Shown: positions 34,701-46,205, counted from the stretch's first letter. The stretch is 64,000 bases of DNA from Pomphorhynchus laevis (GCA_012934845.2 WNNJ02000219.1:62001-126000), one strand, 5' to 3'. The notes: generated by a model not told the origin, from the letters alone. Numbers and translations: made by a program.

Positions 34701-35575
34701 AGAATAAATTTAAAATAATTAGCGTAAACTATTCATTATTTAATGTAATTTTAAGAATATAAATATTAAAAATACAGTAAAACATAAAATAGAAACATTG
34801 ACTTTCTTCAAAATCATTTAAATAATTTAATAGATACATATTTTAAACTAGGTTACTGTAAAAATTACATCAAGCAGAAAATAGTAAAATATATAAATCA
34901 ACACAATAATATAAAGAATAAATTTAAACTCTTAAGTGGCAAATTTTTATGGATGGATAATAAATAATATACTTTGTATTAGAATAAGATACTAGATAGT
35001 TTTATCAGAGGAAATACATCATTAGCATGTATTTGGCCCCGCTGCTATGTTGGGTAGAAGGAGTTAGGGGCCGAAACCTGATAGCATAGCAGTTCCTCCT
35101 GATGACCTCTAATTCTTATTCTGATACAACGTCTGTTATTTATTAGCCAATTCATAAAAATGACTTTTATTTTAAATTTCAATTTTAGGTATAAATTATA
35201 AATTGTATAAAATCTTAAATAATTATTTATTATTTATCTTTATTTTTGATTTATATTTTGATAAATATAAAATTTTTATCGTCGACGCAGATATCTGATT
35301 TTGCACTAGCAGACTTGTCTATGAAAAATTTTTTTTATAAATTTCCGAAAACTCAATGATTCAGCAAGTACTGAAGTTAAGAAATTTACTAAAGCGATTT
35401 CTAATGATTTTTAAATGTAATTAAAATTAAAAATTAAATTCAAAATTACAAAACTTACTTCATTATTCAATTGCGGGTGACGCAATATGGATTGCACTTT
35501 CTTATATTGCCTTCCTCCAATAAAGAAATATACTATGGCAAATGCCAGCAACGTAGTTAACACATAAATCCACAT
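22774..35575 (-). CDS. HK: Hexokinase gene B, nine coding exons, complete
   Basis: Exons on the minus strand: 35459-35575, 31287-31595, 30143-30355, 29994-30093, 29860-29939, 29702-29814, 28970-29283, 26153-26313, 22774-22869. They join in frame to 500 residues plus TAG. Every intron has GT/AG ends. The N-terminus [20 protein letters not shown] is a membrane anchor, probably placing the enzyme on a membrane facing the cytosol (inference). Sites seen are [13 protein letters not shown] (phosphate), LGFTFSFPC...SWTKGF (glucose), [13 protein letters not shown] (catalytic Asp), [18 protein letters not shown] and [18 protein letters not shown] (two glucose-contacting Glu), [14 protein letters not shown] and [16 protein letters not shown] (adenosine side). 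Length fits a single-unit animal hexokinase. The last exon is far from the rest and is the only copy in the window. A splice acceptor one base before the ATG shows that a non-coding exon lies upstream (see 37691). Confidence 0.92.
22870..23754 (-). other. Gene B last intron, left part
   Basis: AT-rich intron sequence. A short perfect-looking palindrome around GTGGGTCTTTATGAAATAAAG lies at about 23238-23285, and a faint PLE 3' arm is seen near 23380-23470. No exon is seen. Confidence 0.45.
23755..24115 (-). repeat. PLE 3' end, rearranged copy
   Basis: The minus strand has the tail (from ATTATATAAGATTTTATAC) and the arm ending with TCAGGAGGAACTGCT on the plus strand. TCTTATCAGAATAAGAATTA occurs twice in a row, so this copy has a small internal tandem duplication. 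Confidence 0.6.
24300..24640 (-). repeat. PLE 3' ends, two partial copies
   Basis: A short arm fragment (24300-24390) ends at the tail motif CAGCTAACTGAGTCTACG, followed by a second fragment (24410-24640) that runs from the tail to AACTGCTATGCTATCAGGTT. The second is cut off inside the pseudoknot region. Confidence 0.65.
24895..25060 (-). pseudogene. Decayed hexokinase exon 7 inside the last intron of gene B
   Basis: TGCACCAGGTGTAACATATG, CTTGCCCAATAAAGAGTAAT and ATATACATACCGCTAAGTAG on the plus strand match gene B exon 7 (28970-29283) with many changes and no open frame. The flank ATGACTTAAATG plus CTAGATTTT is shared with the relic at 8745, so both descend from one already decayed unit. 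Confidence 0.75.
25290..25960. repeat. Segment with inverted copies at 38.0-38.4 and 56.1-56.6 kb
   Basis: The block with AATCAAGG-type sequence, GTTGCGAAAGAGCTCTGAAAT and GAATGTGGGTTATATTCACT is found inverted at 38000-38420 (with about 240 bases missing) and at 56130-56640. It also contains two internally similar halves, each ending with GGTTATATTCACTTTCGTAT (about 25335 and 25850). Confidence 0.8.
26469..26494 (-). ncRNA. Hammerhead-like core, left arm
   Basis: The minus strand reads CTGATGA, GTCA-TAGTGA-TGAC (stem II), GAAAC, then GGTATC. The catalytic core is intact, but I cannot find a good stem I, so activity is doubtful. Confidence 0.55.
26798..26823 (+). ncRNA. Hammerhead-like core, right arm
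   Basis: CTGATGA, GTCA-TAGTGA-TGAC, GAAAC and GGTATC are read on the plus strand, identical to the left-arm core. Upstream sequence TGCTAGAATATCTAGCA is itself a palindrome and does not pair with the downstream side as stem I would. Confidence 0.55.
27395..27625 (+). repeat. PLE 3' end, diverged copy
   Basis: Blocks AAATACGTCATTAGCATGTA, ATTGGGTAGAGGAATAGG and CTTCTGATGACATCTAATCC follow the consensus order. The copy ends exactly where the duplicated hexokinase exon 1 begins. Confidence 0.65.
27626..27765 (-). pseudogene. Stray copy of hexokinase gene B exon 1
   Basis: The minus strand repeats the anchor exon with two changed residues (IGWRQYEKV against IGGRQYKKV), including ATG (27729-27731), the upstream acceptor and about 30 bases of intron. 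It stops just before the donor, joined to a PLE 3' tail, so it cannot splice as the original does. It lies within intron 7 of gene B, between exons 8 and 7. Confidence 0.85.
27766..28969 (-). other. Gene B intron 7, right part
   Basis: A segment at 28455-28550 is a diverged direct repeat of 27290-27365 (shared TGGCGATATCGTTAGGAAT-like and GAAGGAATATTACTT). A (TA)n microsatellite is at 28664-28723. No exon is seen. Confidence 0.5.
28664..28723. repeat. TA microsatellite
   Basis: A pure (TA)n run in intron 7 of gene B. Confidence 0.95.
30356..31286 (-). other. Gene B intron 2 with a 42-base perfect palindrome
   Basis: The intron between the LGHGED and LFDHLAES exons is AT-rich. At 30700-30741 lies a perfect palindrome with half-site CCTTTGTTTATCTTGTTTAT. 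Near 30790 is a TGACGTCA word. No coding remnant is seen. Confidence 0.6.
31596..32299 (-). other. Gene B intron 1, left part
   Basis: AT-rich sequence with no recognised element, directly upstream of the phosphate-loop exon on the minus strand. Confidence 0.45.
32300..33540 (+). repeat. Cluster of PLE 3' end fragments
   Basis: At least three partial copies follow one another: 32300-32480 (has the AAATACGT hairpin and GGCCCCGCTGCT, then cut), 32515-32900 (arm, CATAGCAGTTCCTCCTGATG and tail) and 33340-33540 (second half of the structure and right arm). A reversed arm piece lies at 33285-33350. They all sit in intron 1 of gene B. Confidence 0.65.
33580..34012. other. Island of different composition inside a PLE 3' repeat
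   Basis: This stretch is purine-rich on the plus strand and less AT-rich than its surroundings. It interrupts a PLE 3' arm that begins at 33540 and is flanked on the right by ATATATCATATATATATGAT, also found at about 33345. The frame from about 33640 reads [18 protein letters not shown] and [18 protein letters not shown] before a stop. It is not recognised and may be a piece of another mobile element or a processed gene fragment. Confidence 0.4.
34335..34440 (+). repeat. PLE 3' end fragment, left arm only
   Basis: The end of the PLE reading frame region (AAGTGGCAAATTTTTATGG) and the left arm to AAATACGTCATTAATACG are present; the rest is missing. Confidence 0.6.
34560..35295 (+). mobile_element. 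PLE 3' end: C-terminal codons plus structured 3' region, reference copy
   Basis: The last codons of the PLE protein ([36 protein letters not shown]) run directly into a stop and the dispersed repeat, showing that the repeat is the PLE 3' end. On paper it folds as follows: outer arms 34955-34987 with 35116-35148; stem 35004-35013 with 35093-35103; hairpin 35012-35019 with 35027-35034; and two interleaved stems, GGCCCC (35035-35040) with GGGGCC (35067-35072) and CTGCTATG (35042-35049) with CATAGCAG (35085-35092), an H-type pseudoknot. The tail ends near the TAGACTCAGTTAGCTGATTT-type motif. Partial repeats of the C-terminal codons occur two to three times in a row (34480-34960). Confidence 0.75.
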
Positions 35576-35576
35576 G

Positions 35577-37296
35577 CTAAAGAGCAAGTTTATTTAGTCA
35601 GATTATTTGTGATAAAATTAAGATTATATTAATAATAATTAAATAATTTTTGAAATTATTATTTTTATTACTGGTAAAAATGAATAGAAACTATGTTAAA
35701 AACATGTTTATTTTCCTTGAATAAGCCTTAAATATTCTTAAATATTAATACTTATTCTGCGTTTAAATCAAAGTTTAAAACTACGTTTAACAATTACAAC
35801 TTTTAATATAATTGTAACTTCCGTAACCAATTTTCTGAGTCATTGAAAATTAATCAGATCATTAAAATTGACTTTTATTCTGAATTTCAATTTTAAATTT
35901 TTATTTGATATAACTCATATAAAATATAATATTAATTAATTAAAATTATAAAATTATTTATTATTTAATTTTTTAAATTTCATTAAATTTTCATTTTTTT
36001 ATTTATCGAAAATACGTAATTAAATTTCAATTAATATTTATTAATCTATTTTCAATTAAAATTTTATTTATCATTTGTATTTTTGATTTATCATTTTATT
36101 TAAAAATGATAATCTGAAATTGATTTTTTAGAATAGAAAATTTTTTAGCAACGAATTAATTTATACAAAATTATTAATTTATACAAAATTAATAATTTAT
36201 ACAAAAATATTTTTTAAATAATATATTTTTTATAATAATTAATTATTCCATTATTTCATAAATTCAAGAATTAAACTGAACTTTATGTAATAATTCGATT
36301 ATTTCAAATGTGTAGCAGATAAAAAATTTATTTTGCAAATATCTCACTTTTAAGAATGGATTATTATTTTTTATAAGTGTCTTTTCTTTTTTATCAATTT
36401 GACTTTTATTTTGAATCTATATTTTAAATTTTAATTTAATATTAATTATACAAAATATTATATAAATTATTTATTATTTGAATTTTATTAAGTATTACTT
36501 TTAAAATAATGAAAATTTAAAAATTTCACTTTTAAATAACTATATTTCATTAGTTACTAATATTTATTGGTAACTAATAAATAATTTGTAACTAATTAGT
36601 AATTAATTATTTATTTATTATTTATTTCAAATATTTAAGCAGGTACAAAATGTAGGTTAGCAAATCAGTGTACGTTCTTTAGTTATTGTCATAAATCTGC
36701 ATTTAAAAATTACAAAAAGAAATAAAAAATATATATAAAAATGAATTAAAAAATGCATTTAAAAAATAACGTTTAGAAATATCCAATTTGATTTTACAAT
36801 TATGAAATTGAAAATTGACCAAGAAAAATCCAAATTTACTACATCATTACATTAGCGAAATGTTTATTACTTTGCACGCTCTTACTTTACAATAAGACTT
36901 AATAAATAATTATTCTAAATTTTATAATTATTATAAATAATTATAAATATTAAAATTACCATTAATAAATAATTATTCATAAATAGATTATGCTGATTAG
37001 ATAAGAAAAGTAAGATATAATTTATATGAAAAAATTAAAAAATTAATAATTGTATTAGGTTTATAATTTAAATAAATTGAATATAATTTAAATTTATTAT
37101 GAATTTTATGATTCCTATATATTATTTAACAAAAATTGAATGATGCTTTTTAATGATATCAAAATAACAAAATTAAAAAGTTACAAATTAAATAAATAAC
37201 TAAAAATAACATACGAGGCAATTTTTAATTGAATAATTTGCGCATGGCTTTTACCCGCCGCTATAAAAACGTAAAACCATTAACATGTATATAAAA
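35577..37296 (-). other. Gene B 5' UTR intron
   Basis: The AT-rich stretch between the acceptor just before the gene B start codon and the proposed non-coding exon at 37691. It holds no open frame or repeat that I recognise. Confidence 0.4.
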
Positions 37297-38235
37297 GTTT
37301 TTCGAGTTAAAAAATATCTGCATTTTCATATAAATATCAAAAGGTAAACTACAAAGTATAATGACTATAATTTTAGAGAGTCGATCCCAATTCAACAAAT
37401 GACTCATTAATAATTTTAATAATTTTTTAATCACAAATTTTAATCACAATTTGTGATTTTCTTGTTATTTTAAAAACATTGTTATGCAAAAACAATTCAA
37501 AACACCTAAAACCAAATATATTAAATTTTACATTTTAGTGGAATAAATAAGAGTCTATCAAATATCACATAACAGAATACTCGACTATTACTTAAATATT
37601 CAAACATGTAAATTATACCCATGAATTTAGAAATAATATGTTTTATCTGCTAATTATATTTAAAATAAAATAAATAAAATATCGTCTTACCTTTAGTAAT
37701 TAGCGATTTGTCAAAATGAAACACAGTTGCTATTGAATACTGTAATCCTTCTTATGTGCCACTAGGGAACCAATGGAGACCAGACTACCTTGTTTTAACT
37801 TAGCGTTTAAGCAATTACTATATTTTACAAACGTCGCGCAGTTTGCAATTATTTCGTGTATAGTTGAGTTTAAATACATTTAAATGTTACGTAATCTGGT
37901 ATTCGTTATTTTCTAGGTTATCACTTTGACATTTAGGTTCTGTGATTATTTCAATATTAAAATTGTTAATAATTTTATCTCCCATTTTATTACCACAATT
38001 TTAAAATGTTAAAATTCGCAATACCAATACGAAAGTGAATATAACCCACATTCTTTATAAGAAAAAATTTAAAATGTCAATAAAAATGTAAATCTACTAT
38101 ATAATAATTCTACAGTATAAAGTAAGCCACAAATATTAAATATAAAAGCGACCTTGATTTACATTTTTTCAATACAGTTAGATTGTTGCGCATTTCAGAG
38201 CTCTTTCGCAACAAAGAATGTTTTTTAAAAGATAA
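37297..38235. repeat. Segment duplicated at 55528-56466
   Basis: The two segments are nearly identical over more than 900 bases, in the same orientation. They start at TTTTTCGAGTTAAAAAATAT and end past GTTTTTTAAAAGATAAATG. Only scattered single differences were seen. The segment includes the proposed first exon and promoter of hexokinase gene B. Confidence 0.9.
37691..37860 (-). promoter_or_regulatory. Putative non-coding first exon and promoter region of hexokinase gene B
   Basis: The minus strand ends ATTACTAAAG followed by the splice donor GTAAGACG at 37690. The patch 37700-37860 is clearly less AT-rich than its surroundings and has no open frame, as expected for a 5' UTR exon. Gene B exon 1 needs such an exon because a splice acceptor lies just before its ATG. 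The start of transcription cannot be placed. The whole patch recurs at 55920-56090 and, diverged, at 52515-52660. Confidence 0.45.
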
Positions 38236-38420
38236 ATGTTTTAAATGTTTATTTTATATATTTATATATTTTATCTCCGATTTTATTACCATCATTTTAA
38301 AATATTAAAATAATACGAAAGTGAATATAACCCAAATTCTTTAAATTAAAAATTTTTAAATGTCGACAAAAATATGTATCTAGAATATAGTGTTTTCGCA
38401 TGTAAATCTACTGTATTTAT
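38000..38420 (+). repeat. Inverted copy of 25290-25960
   Basis: This matches the complement of the segment at 25.3-25.96 kb, with about 240 bases absent at about 38240. It leads straight into a copy of hexokinase exon 7. Confidence 0.75.
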
Positions 38421-38423
38421 GCA

Positions 38424-38725
38424 GGATGTATATGGGAGAGACAGTGAAGAATATTATCCTTTCACTGATAGAAAAGAAATTACTCTATATTGGACAAGTG
38501 GAAAAATATGCTATTCATTCTGCCCCACTTGTTACACCTGGAGCATTTATTGCTAAATATGTTTCTGATATTGAAACTGATAATGGAATTAATTTTGAAA
38601 AAACTGCTTTGGTTCTGGAACAACTGGGCATGCCAATGCAAGTTATGAAGACTGCAATTATACGCCATGTCTGCAAAATTGTCTCTAAGCGAGCAAGTGC
38701 ACTTACAGCATATTGTAAGACAACA
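38424..38725 (+). pseudogene. Hexokinase exon 7 copy on the plus strand
   Basis: The frame reads [18 protein letters not shown], then [20 protein letters not shown] and [12 protein letters not shown], nearly the same as gene B exon 7. The first ten codons (FEKLVSG) and the acceptor are missing. Around LGMP the sequence has lost one base and, a few codons later, two more, so [10 protein letters not shown] becomes MQVMKTAII and the frame is restored. The donor region is altered (TATTGTAAG in place of GCTGGTAAG). There is no exon 8 after it; the sequence jumps to the flank of gene A. Confidence 0.85.
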
Positions 38726-38769
38726 ATATGGTCACGTTTTGTAACTATTTATGAGGACTGTTCATATTA

Positions 38770-40855
<2,086 letters not shown>

Positions 40856-40859
40856 ATTT

Positions 40860-41045
40860 TTCACGTTCTGAAAGTTCAACTATTGGGTGGAGGCAAAAAA
40901 TAATTGTGTCTAGCAAAGTGTTTATTATTCCTAGAAGTATAATGATGGGCAGCGGAAATGATGTAAGTTTTATAATCTAATAATTAAAATTTCTTATACT
41001 ATTTTTAGTTGTTTGATTTTCTGGCTGAAAGCTTTTCCTTAAAGC
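40860..41045 (+). pseudogene. Third partial copy of gene A: exon 2 end, intron, exon 3 start
   Basis: The end of exon 2 (40863-40962, from the codons for [11 protein letters not shown] to GSGND), intron 2, and the first bases of exon 3 (41009-41045, LFDFLAES) follow directly after the broken copy, in the same direction. It is a tandem partial duplication. A few bases are lost in the GGGKK region. Confidence 0.85.
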
Positions 41046-41690
41046 TGAGTTTATCAGTAATTTTTGATAATATTTGCATAAAAATTAAAGTTTCTATGGT
41101 TGCAAAATGTAAAATTGCTCTTTTATATTATCACAAAGTGCCTAAAGTTAGTTAATTTTTTTTATATAACAGGTAAGATAGCTGATTTTATTAATATAAA
41201 AATACTTCAATCAAATTGTAGTTTAACCAGATAGTTAATCCAAGTGAATTAAATTTTGGGTCGTTGCCCCATTTTTTCATGTGGAAATAATGACCCAAGA
41301 AAGGCCACATTCTGGTGTTTAGAACTTTGTAAAAAAAATTTCATTATGTGAAATTAATGTTTTGTAGCCCTATTTTTAAAATATTAAAATTATTGACAGC
41401 AAGCAACATGAGTAATTATCGAGTAAAGGTCTGTTAGGGAGCTACCAAACCATGCGGATTTAAGCCTGCTACACAAAATATCTAAAAATTAAGGTTTTTA
41501 CAATTATAAATCAGAATATACACATTGTCCTGACACAAAAATATAAATTTAGTTGGTAGAGTTTAAAATTTAATTAAAAAATTATATTTTTATAAAAACG
41601 TTTTTATTTTTTATTCATTTAACTAATTCTGATTAAATTTAAAGATTTAACAGAAAATGGATTCAAGTTAAATATTTCACAATTTATATG
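41046..41690. other. Spacer, nothing recognised
   Basis: No open frame, exon or known repeat was seen. 41260-41470 is somewhat less AT-rich but has no coding pattern. Confidence 0.4.
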
Positions 41691-41940
41691 TCATACATCG
41701 TGAATCTGATGGCGGTGATATGGTACTAAATCACCCTGAAGTCGATGGTAGGAATGCGCCAACCACAGACGCCTAGGCCTAATGGCGCGTTTCCACCTTA
41801 GTCTACTCATAAAAACATGGTGGTCTCATCACTGTGGCCTTGTAGCTACGCAACTTCGAATATACTTGATCCTTATTAAACCTCTAAAGGAAATCGCAAA
41901 GCACACGCTCCTACGCCGGTTACCAAGCCTATGATTTGAT
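41690..41940 (-). repeat. Short interspersed repeat, copy 1
   Basis: The minus strand from GTAACCGGCGTAGGAGCG through GTAGCTACAAGGCCACAGTG and GAGTAGACTAAGGTGGAAAC to TAGGCGTCTGTGGTTGGCGC matches 62880-63130 in the same order. It is relatively GC-rich with no open frame. The size of about 230 bases suggests a SINE or other non-autonomous element; no A or B box is clear. Confidence 0.7.
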
Positions 41941-42747
41941 CACAAATTGATTTGTGATCAATTTGTGTTCAAATCACAAAATACTGATGTAATCAATTTA
42001 TTTGTGATTTGATTTTTGTATTTGTGATTTGATCTAGCAAAATTGATGAAATAAATGAAATAATCAATCACCAGCACCAATTCGATAATATTTATAATAA
42101 TTAATAAAAATGTGATTTTAATATAATATCATTATATTATATTGATTTTAATATAATATTTTTTTTATTTTTTTTATTTCTTTTTAATTTAATTAAAGAT
42201 CTAAGCGATCTAAATACACTCATTTATTACAGTAATTGATAAATTACATTCAATATCTTCTTAAAATAATGTTCGGAACTTTTACAGAGAAGCAAATTTG
42301 CATTTGAATCTTAGCATTTCCAGACAACTCGCTACATATTTTTTATTTTATTAAAGATCTAAGCGATCTAAATGCACTCATTTATTACAGTAATTGATAA
42401 ATTACATTCAATGCCTTCTTAAAATTATTTTGATAATTTACATTCAATACTTTCTTAAAATCATTTTCGGATCGCATACTAAAAGAGCAAATTTGCACTT
42501 AAATATTTCATTTGTTCATTTATTGAAGGAAAAATCATCTTAGTGCATAAATTATTGTGAATTTGAATAGAATGCATGAATCAATGCATTTCCAGACAAC
42601 TCACTTCATATTTTTTTATTTATTAAAAGATCTATGCGAACTAAATACACTCACTTATTTCATTAATTGATACATTACTTTCAATAGTTTCTTTAAATGA
42701 TTTTCGGAACGTTTACTGATTGAGCAAATTTGCATTTGAATCTTTAA

Positions 42748-43130
42748 TTTTTATGGATGGATAATAAATAATATACTTTGTATTAGAATAAGATACTAGA
42801 TAGTTATTTCAGAGGAAATACATCATTAGCATGTATTTGGCCTGGCTGCTATGTTGGGTAGATGAGTTAGGGGTCGAAACCTGATAGCATAGCAGTTCCT
42901 TCTGATGACCTATAATTCTTATTCTGATACAACGTCTGTTATTTATTAGTCAATTCATAAAAATAATGTTTATTTTAAATTTCAATTTTTTATTTTAACT
43001 TGATTTAAATTATAAAAAATCTAAAAACAATTATTAATTTTATTATTTAATTATTAAATTTTGATTTAGCATTACTATGTTTTGTTTATTTTATAATTAT
43101 ATTAAATGCGTAGACTAAGTTAGCTGATTT
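42748..43130 (+). repeat. PLE 3' end in tandem unit 1
   Basis: It has the left arm, the AAATACATC hairpin, GCTGCTATGTTGGGTAGATG, CATAGCAGTTCCTTCTGATG, the right arm and the tail ending GCGTAGACTAAGTTAGCTG. The second pseudoknot stem is intact, the first is weakened (GGCCTG against GGGGTC). Confidence 0.75.
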
Positions 43131-44251
43131 AATCTCCATTAAATTTCCCTCACACGTGAAACCTGATAGATATCAATATAAAAACGATGACTAATTGTTT
43201 TAATCTGACTTTCTGACTTTATTAATGTACAATTGTAAAGATTTATTATAATTTGTCAATATATTCTCCCCTAAAAATTGATTAATTCGTATTAATACTC
43301 AAAATATCCTTCTTATAAATACTCCAAAAATTTTTTACTTTTACTAATTCTCGAATTTTGCTAAATCACATTGTTTGATCTAGCAAAATTGATGAAATAA
43401 ATGAAATAATCAATCACCAGCACCAATTCGATAATATTTATAATAATTAATAAAAATGTGATTTTAATATAATATCATTATATTATATTGATTTTAATAT
43501 AATATTTTTTTTATTTTTTTTATTTCTTTTTAATTTAATTAAAGATCTAAGCGATCTAAATACACTCATTTATTACAGTAATTGATAAATTACATTCAAT
43601 ATCTTCTTAAAATAATGTTCGGAACGTTTACAGAGAAGCAAATTTGCATTTGAATCTTAGCATTTCCAGACAACTCGCTACATATTTTTTATTTTATTAA
43701 AGATCTAAGCGATCTAAATGCACTCATTTATTACAGTAATTGATAAATTACATTCAATATCTTCTTAAAATAATGTTCGGAACTTTTACAGAGAAGCAAA
43801 TTTGCATTTGAATCTTAGCATTTCCAGACAACTCGCTACATATTTTTTATTTTATTAAAGATCTAAGCGATCTAAATGCACTCATTTATTACAGTAATTG
43901 ATAAATTACATTCAATGCCTTCTTAAAATTATTTTGATAATTTACATTCAATACTTTCTTAAAATCATTTTCGGATCGCATACTAAAAGAGCAAATTTGC
44001 ACTTAAATATTTCATTTGTTCATTTATTGAAGGAAAAATCATCTTAGTGCATAAATTATTGTGAATTTGAATAGAATGCATGAATCAATGCATTTCCAGA
44101 CAACTCACTTCATATTTTTTTATTTATTAAAAGATCTATGCGAACTAAATACACTCACTTATTTCATTAATTGATACATTACTTTCAATAGTTTCTTTAA
44201 ATGATTTTCGGAACGTTTACTGATTGAGCAAATTTGCATTTGAATCTTTAA

Positions 44252-44640
44252 TTTTTATGGATGGATAATAAATAATATACTTTGTATTAGAATAAGATAC
44301 TAGATAGTTATTTCAGAGGAAATACATCATTAGCATGTATTTGGCCTGGCTGCTATGTTGGGTAGATGAGTTAGGGGTCGAAACCTGATAGCATAGCAGT
44401 TCCTTCTGATGACCTATAATTCTTATTCTGATACAACGTCTGTTATTTATTAGTCAATTCATAAAAATAACGTTTATTTTAAATTTCAATTTTTTATTTT
44501 AACTTGATTTAAATTATAAAAAATCTAAAAACAATTATTAATTTTATTATTTAATTATTAAATTTTGATTTAGCATTACTATGTTTTGTTTATTTTATAA
44601 TTATATTAAATGCGTAGACTAAGTTAGCTGATTTAATCTC
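44252..44640 (+). repeat. PLE 3' end in tandem unit 2
   Basis: This is the second copy, duplicated with the tandem unit and nearly identical to that at 42748-43130 (AATAACG in place of AATAATG near the right arm). Confidence 0.75.
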
Positions 44641-45049
44641 CATTAAATTTCCCTCACACGTGAAACCTGATAGATATCAATATAAAAACGATGACTAATT
44701 GTTTTAATCTGACTTTCTGACTTTATTAATGTACAATTGTAAAGATTTATTATAATTTGTCAATATATTCTCCCCTAAAAATTGATTAATTCGTATTAAT
44801 ACTCAAAATATCCTTCTTATAAATACTCCAAAAATTTTTTACTTTTACTAATTCTCGAATTTTGCTAAATCACATTGTTTGATCTAGCAAAATCGATAAA
44901 ATAAATGAAATAATCAATCACCAGCCCTAATTCGATGAACTCTTGATCACATCAGTGTTAAATATAAAGAAATAATGCTTAAAAATGCATTCCAGGTTTC
45001 TTAAATTCATTTCCTTGAAGGTTTCATATAATGAAGAATTTCTAGCTGG

Positions 45050-45355
45050 GCCTGTTTGTTAGCCTAGTCGGTAAGATGTAGACTTACCTATTGAAAGGCA
45101 CTAGGTGTACCATTGCATGTAGTAGCAGACGAAACAATACCAGACTAAAATGTGTCAGGAAAATTTGACAATATGTCAGGCTAAAATCTGGCATGATGTG
45201 AGTCAAGGTGTATGGAATAGGAAGTAATGAAGGAATGATATAGTAGCTAGTTTCTGCTGAGAAATCGCCTTGTGTGATGCAGCGAAATTGACAAAATTTA
45301 TGAAAGAATTTATTAAAGGATCATTGGCACCTATATTATAATCTATTGATCACAT
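45050..45355 (+). repeat. tRNA-derived SINE candidate
   Basis: TAGCCTAGTCGG near 45063 is an exact fit to the A box of a tRNA-type promoter; the B box is weak. The later part (GTGTATGGAATAGGAAGTAA onward to GGATCATTGGCACC) resembles 9290-9440. No target duplication was identified. Confidence 0.5.
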
Positions 45356-45670
45356 CAGCGTTATTATCAAAAACAATTTTACAATTAAAAATTAAATTAA
45401 TTAATATTTTAATTAAATAATTACTAAAGCATGAATCATGTTGTATATTTATATATAAACAAAAGTCAAATATTCACATGAAAAACAGAAAACTGTTCCT
45501 GTATGAAAGCAAATAATAAAAGTAAGATTCAACAGAATTTTTTGATATCAATAAAGATTCAGTTCACTAACCTAAAGTGAAATCAGTATTATGCAGCAAA
45601 ACTAAAGCAGTAAGTAGCCTTTGACCAAGCCATTGAGTGTGACCATTGAATATTCGCCGAAATATTCAAT

Positions 45671-45973
45671 TTAAAAAGGTATTTTATTTAATTGATAAAG
45701 GTAGGGATACGTTGATTGTAAACAACGTATAATGGTTTTGGAGAGTAATGGACGTTCGACGAGCAGCTTATCTTTTTTATCATAAACAGAATTGTCTGAT
45801 TTTAAAACGTCTTTACATGGGTGTCGTAAGAACATAGATGTTGTATAAACAGCGAATACCAGATAACTCAATAGAAGTTCATAAAGATAATTGGATGCAA
45901 CAAAATACAAGATTGGAAGAAATCTAGTAGAACTGGTGAGCATCAAAAAGTCGTCAAAGTGCTTGGAGTACAT
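45671..45973 (-). CDS. Hypothetical protein, 100 residues
   Basis: An intronless frame from ATG to stop with no recognised domain. It contains a hydrophobic middle (YLYELLLSYLVFAVYTTSMF) that could be a membrane segment and a charged stretch after it (DVLKSDNSVYDKKDKLLVE). Composition is less AT-rich than the flanks, which gives mild support for a real or recent gene. It could also be chance. It lies with other unrecognised intronless frames in the same 7 kb. Confidence 0.35.
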   Translation of the reverse strand: MYSKHFDDFLMLTSSTRFLPILYFVASNYLYELLLSYLVFAVYTTSMFLRHPCKDVLKSDNSVYDKKDKLLVERPLLSKTIIRCLQSTYPYLYQLNKIPF

Positions 45974-46205
45974 CAGTAGTTTTATCCCTTAGAGACGAAA
46001 TTGATTTGAAGAAAACTATTGACATCTTAAATTAACTTATCAGAATAAAATACTTCATTTAAGAAGGGAAGTAAATAGATATCTGATTGACATTTGTTTT
46101 TCTCCTTTCGAAACAAAGTGAAATAATAAAAATAACTTACAATCCATAGGCTCGGGTCTAACTATTGAACTTCTTGGCCGGATCAAACACATTCGGTATA
46201 TATTA

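Larger units (their letters stand above)
42031..44880. repeat. Tandem duplication of a 1.35/1.5 kb unit
   Basis: The unit starts GATCTAGCAAAATTGATGA at 42031, again at 43377, and its first bases once more at 44881. The two units look almost identical except that the second has one more of an internal subrepeat of about 160 bases (AGATCTAAGCGATCTAAAT with GACAACTCGCTACATATTTT). The subrepeat occurs about three times in unit 1 and four times in unit 2. Each unit carries one PLE 3' end. Confidence 0.92.

Noticed and set aside
34560-34960. CRISPR-like or satellite array from the repeated CAAAATCATTTAAAT blocks
   Set aside because: They are repeated fragments of the PLE C-terminal codons with unequal spacing and no spacers of constant length.
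35035-35092. HDV-like ribozyme
   Set aside because: Two interleaved stems are present, but the short hairpin between them and the fourth stem region expected for HDV ribozymes are missing, and no catalytic cytosine context is evident.
35067-35110. Hammerhead in the PLE 3' repeat, from GAAAC and a nearby CTGATGA
   Set aside because: The GAAAC comes before CTGATGA and there is no stem II between them, so the order is wrong for a hammerhead.
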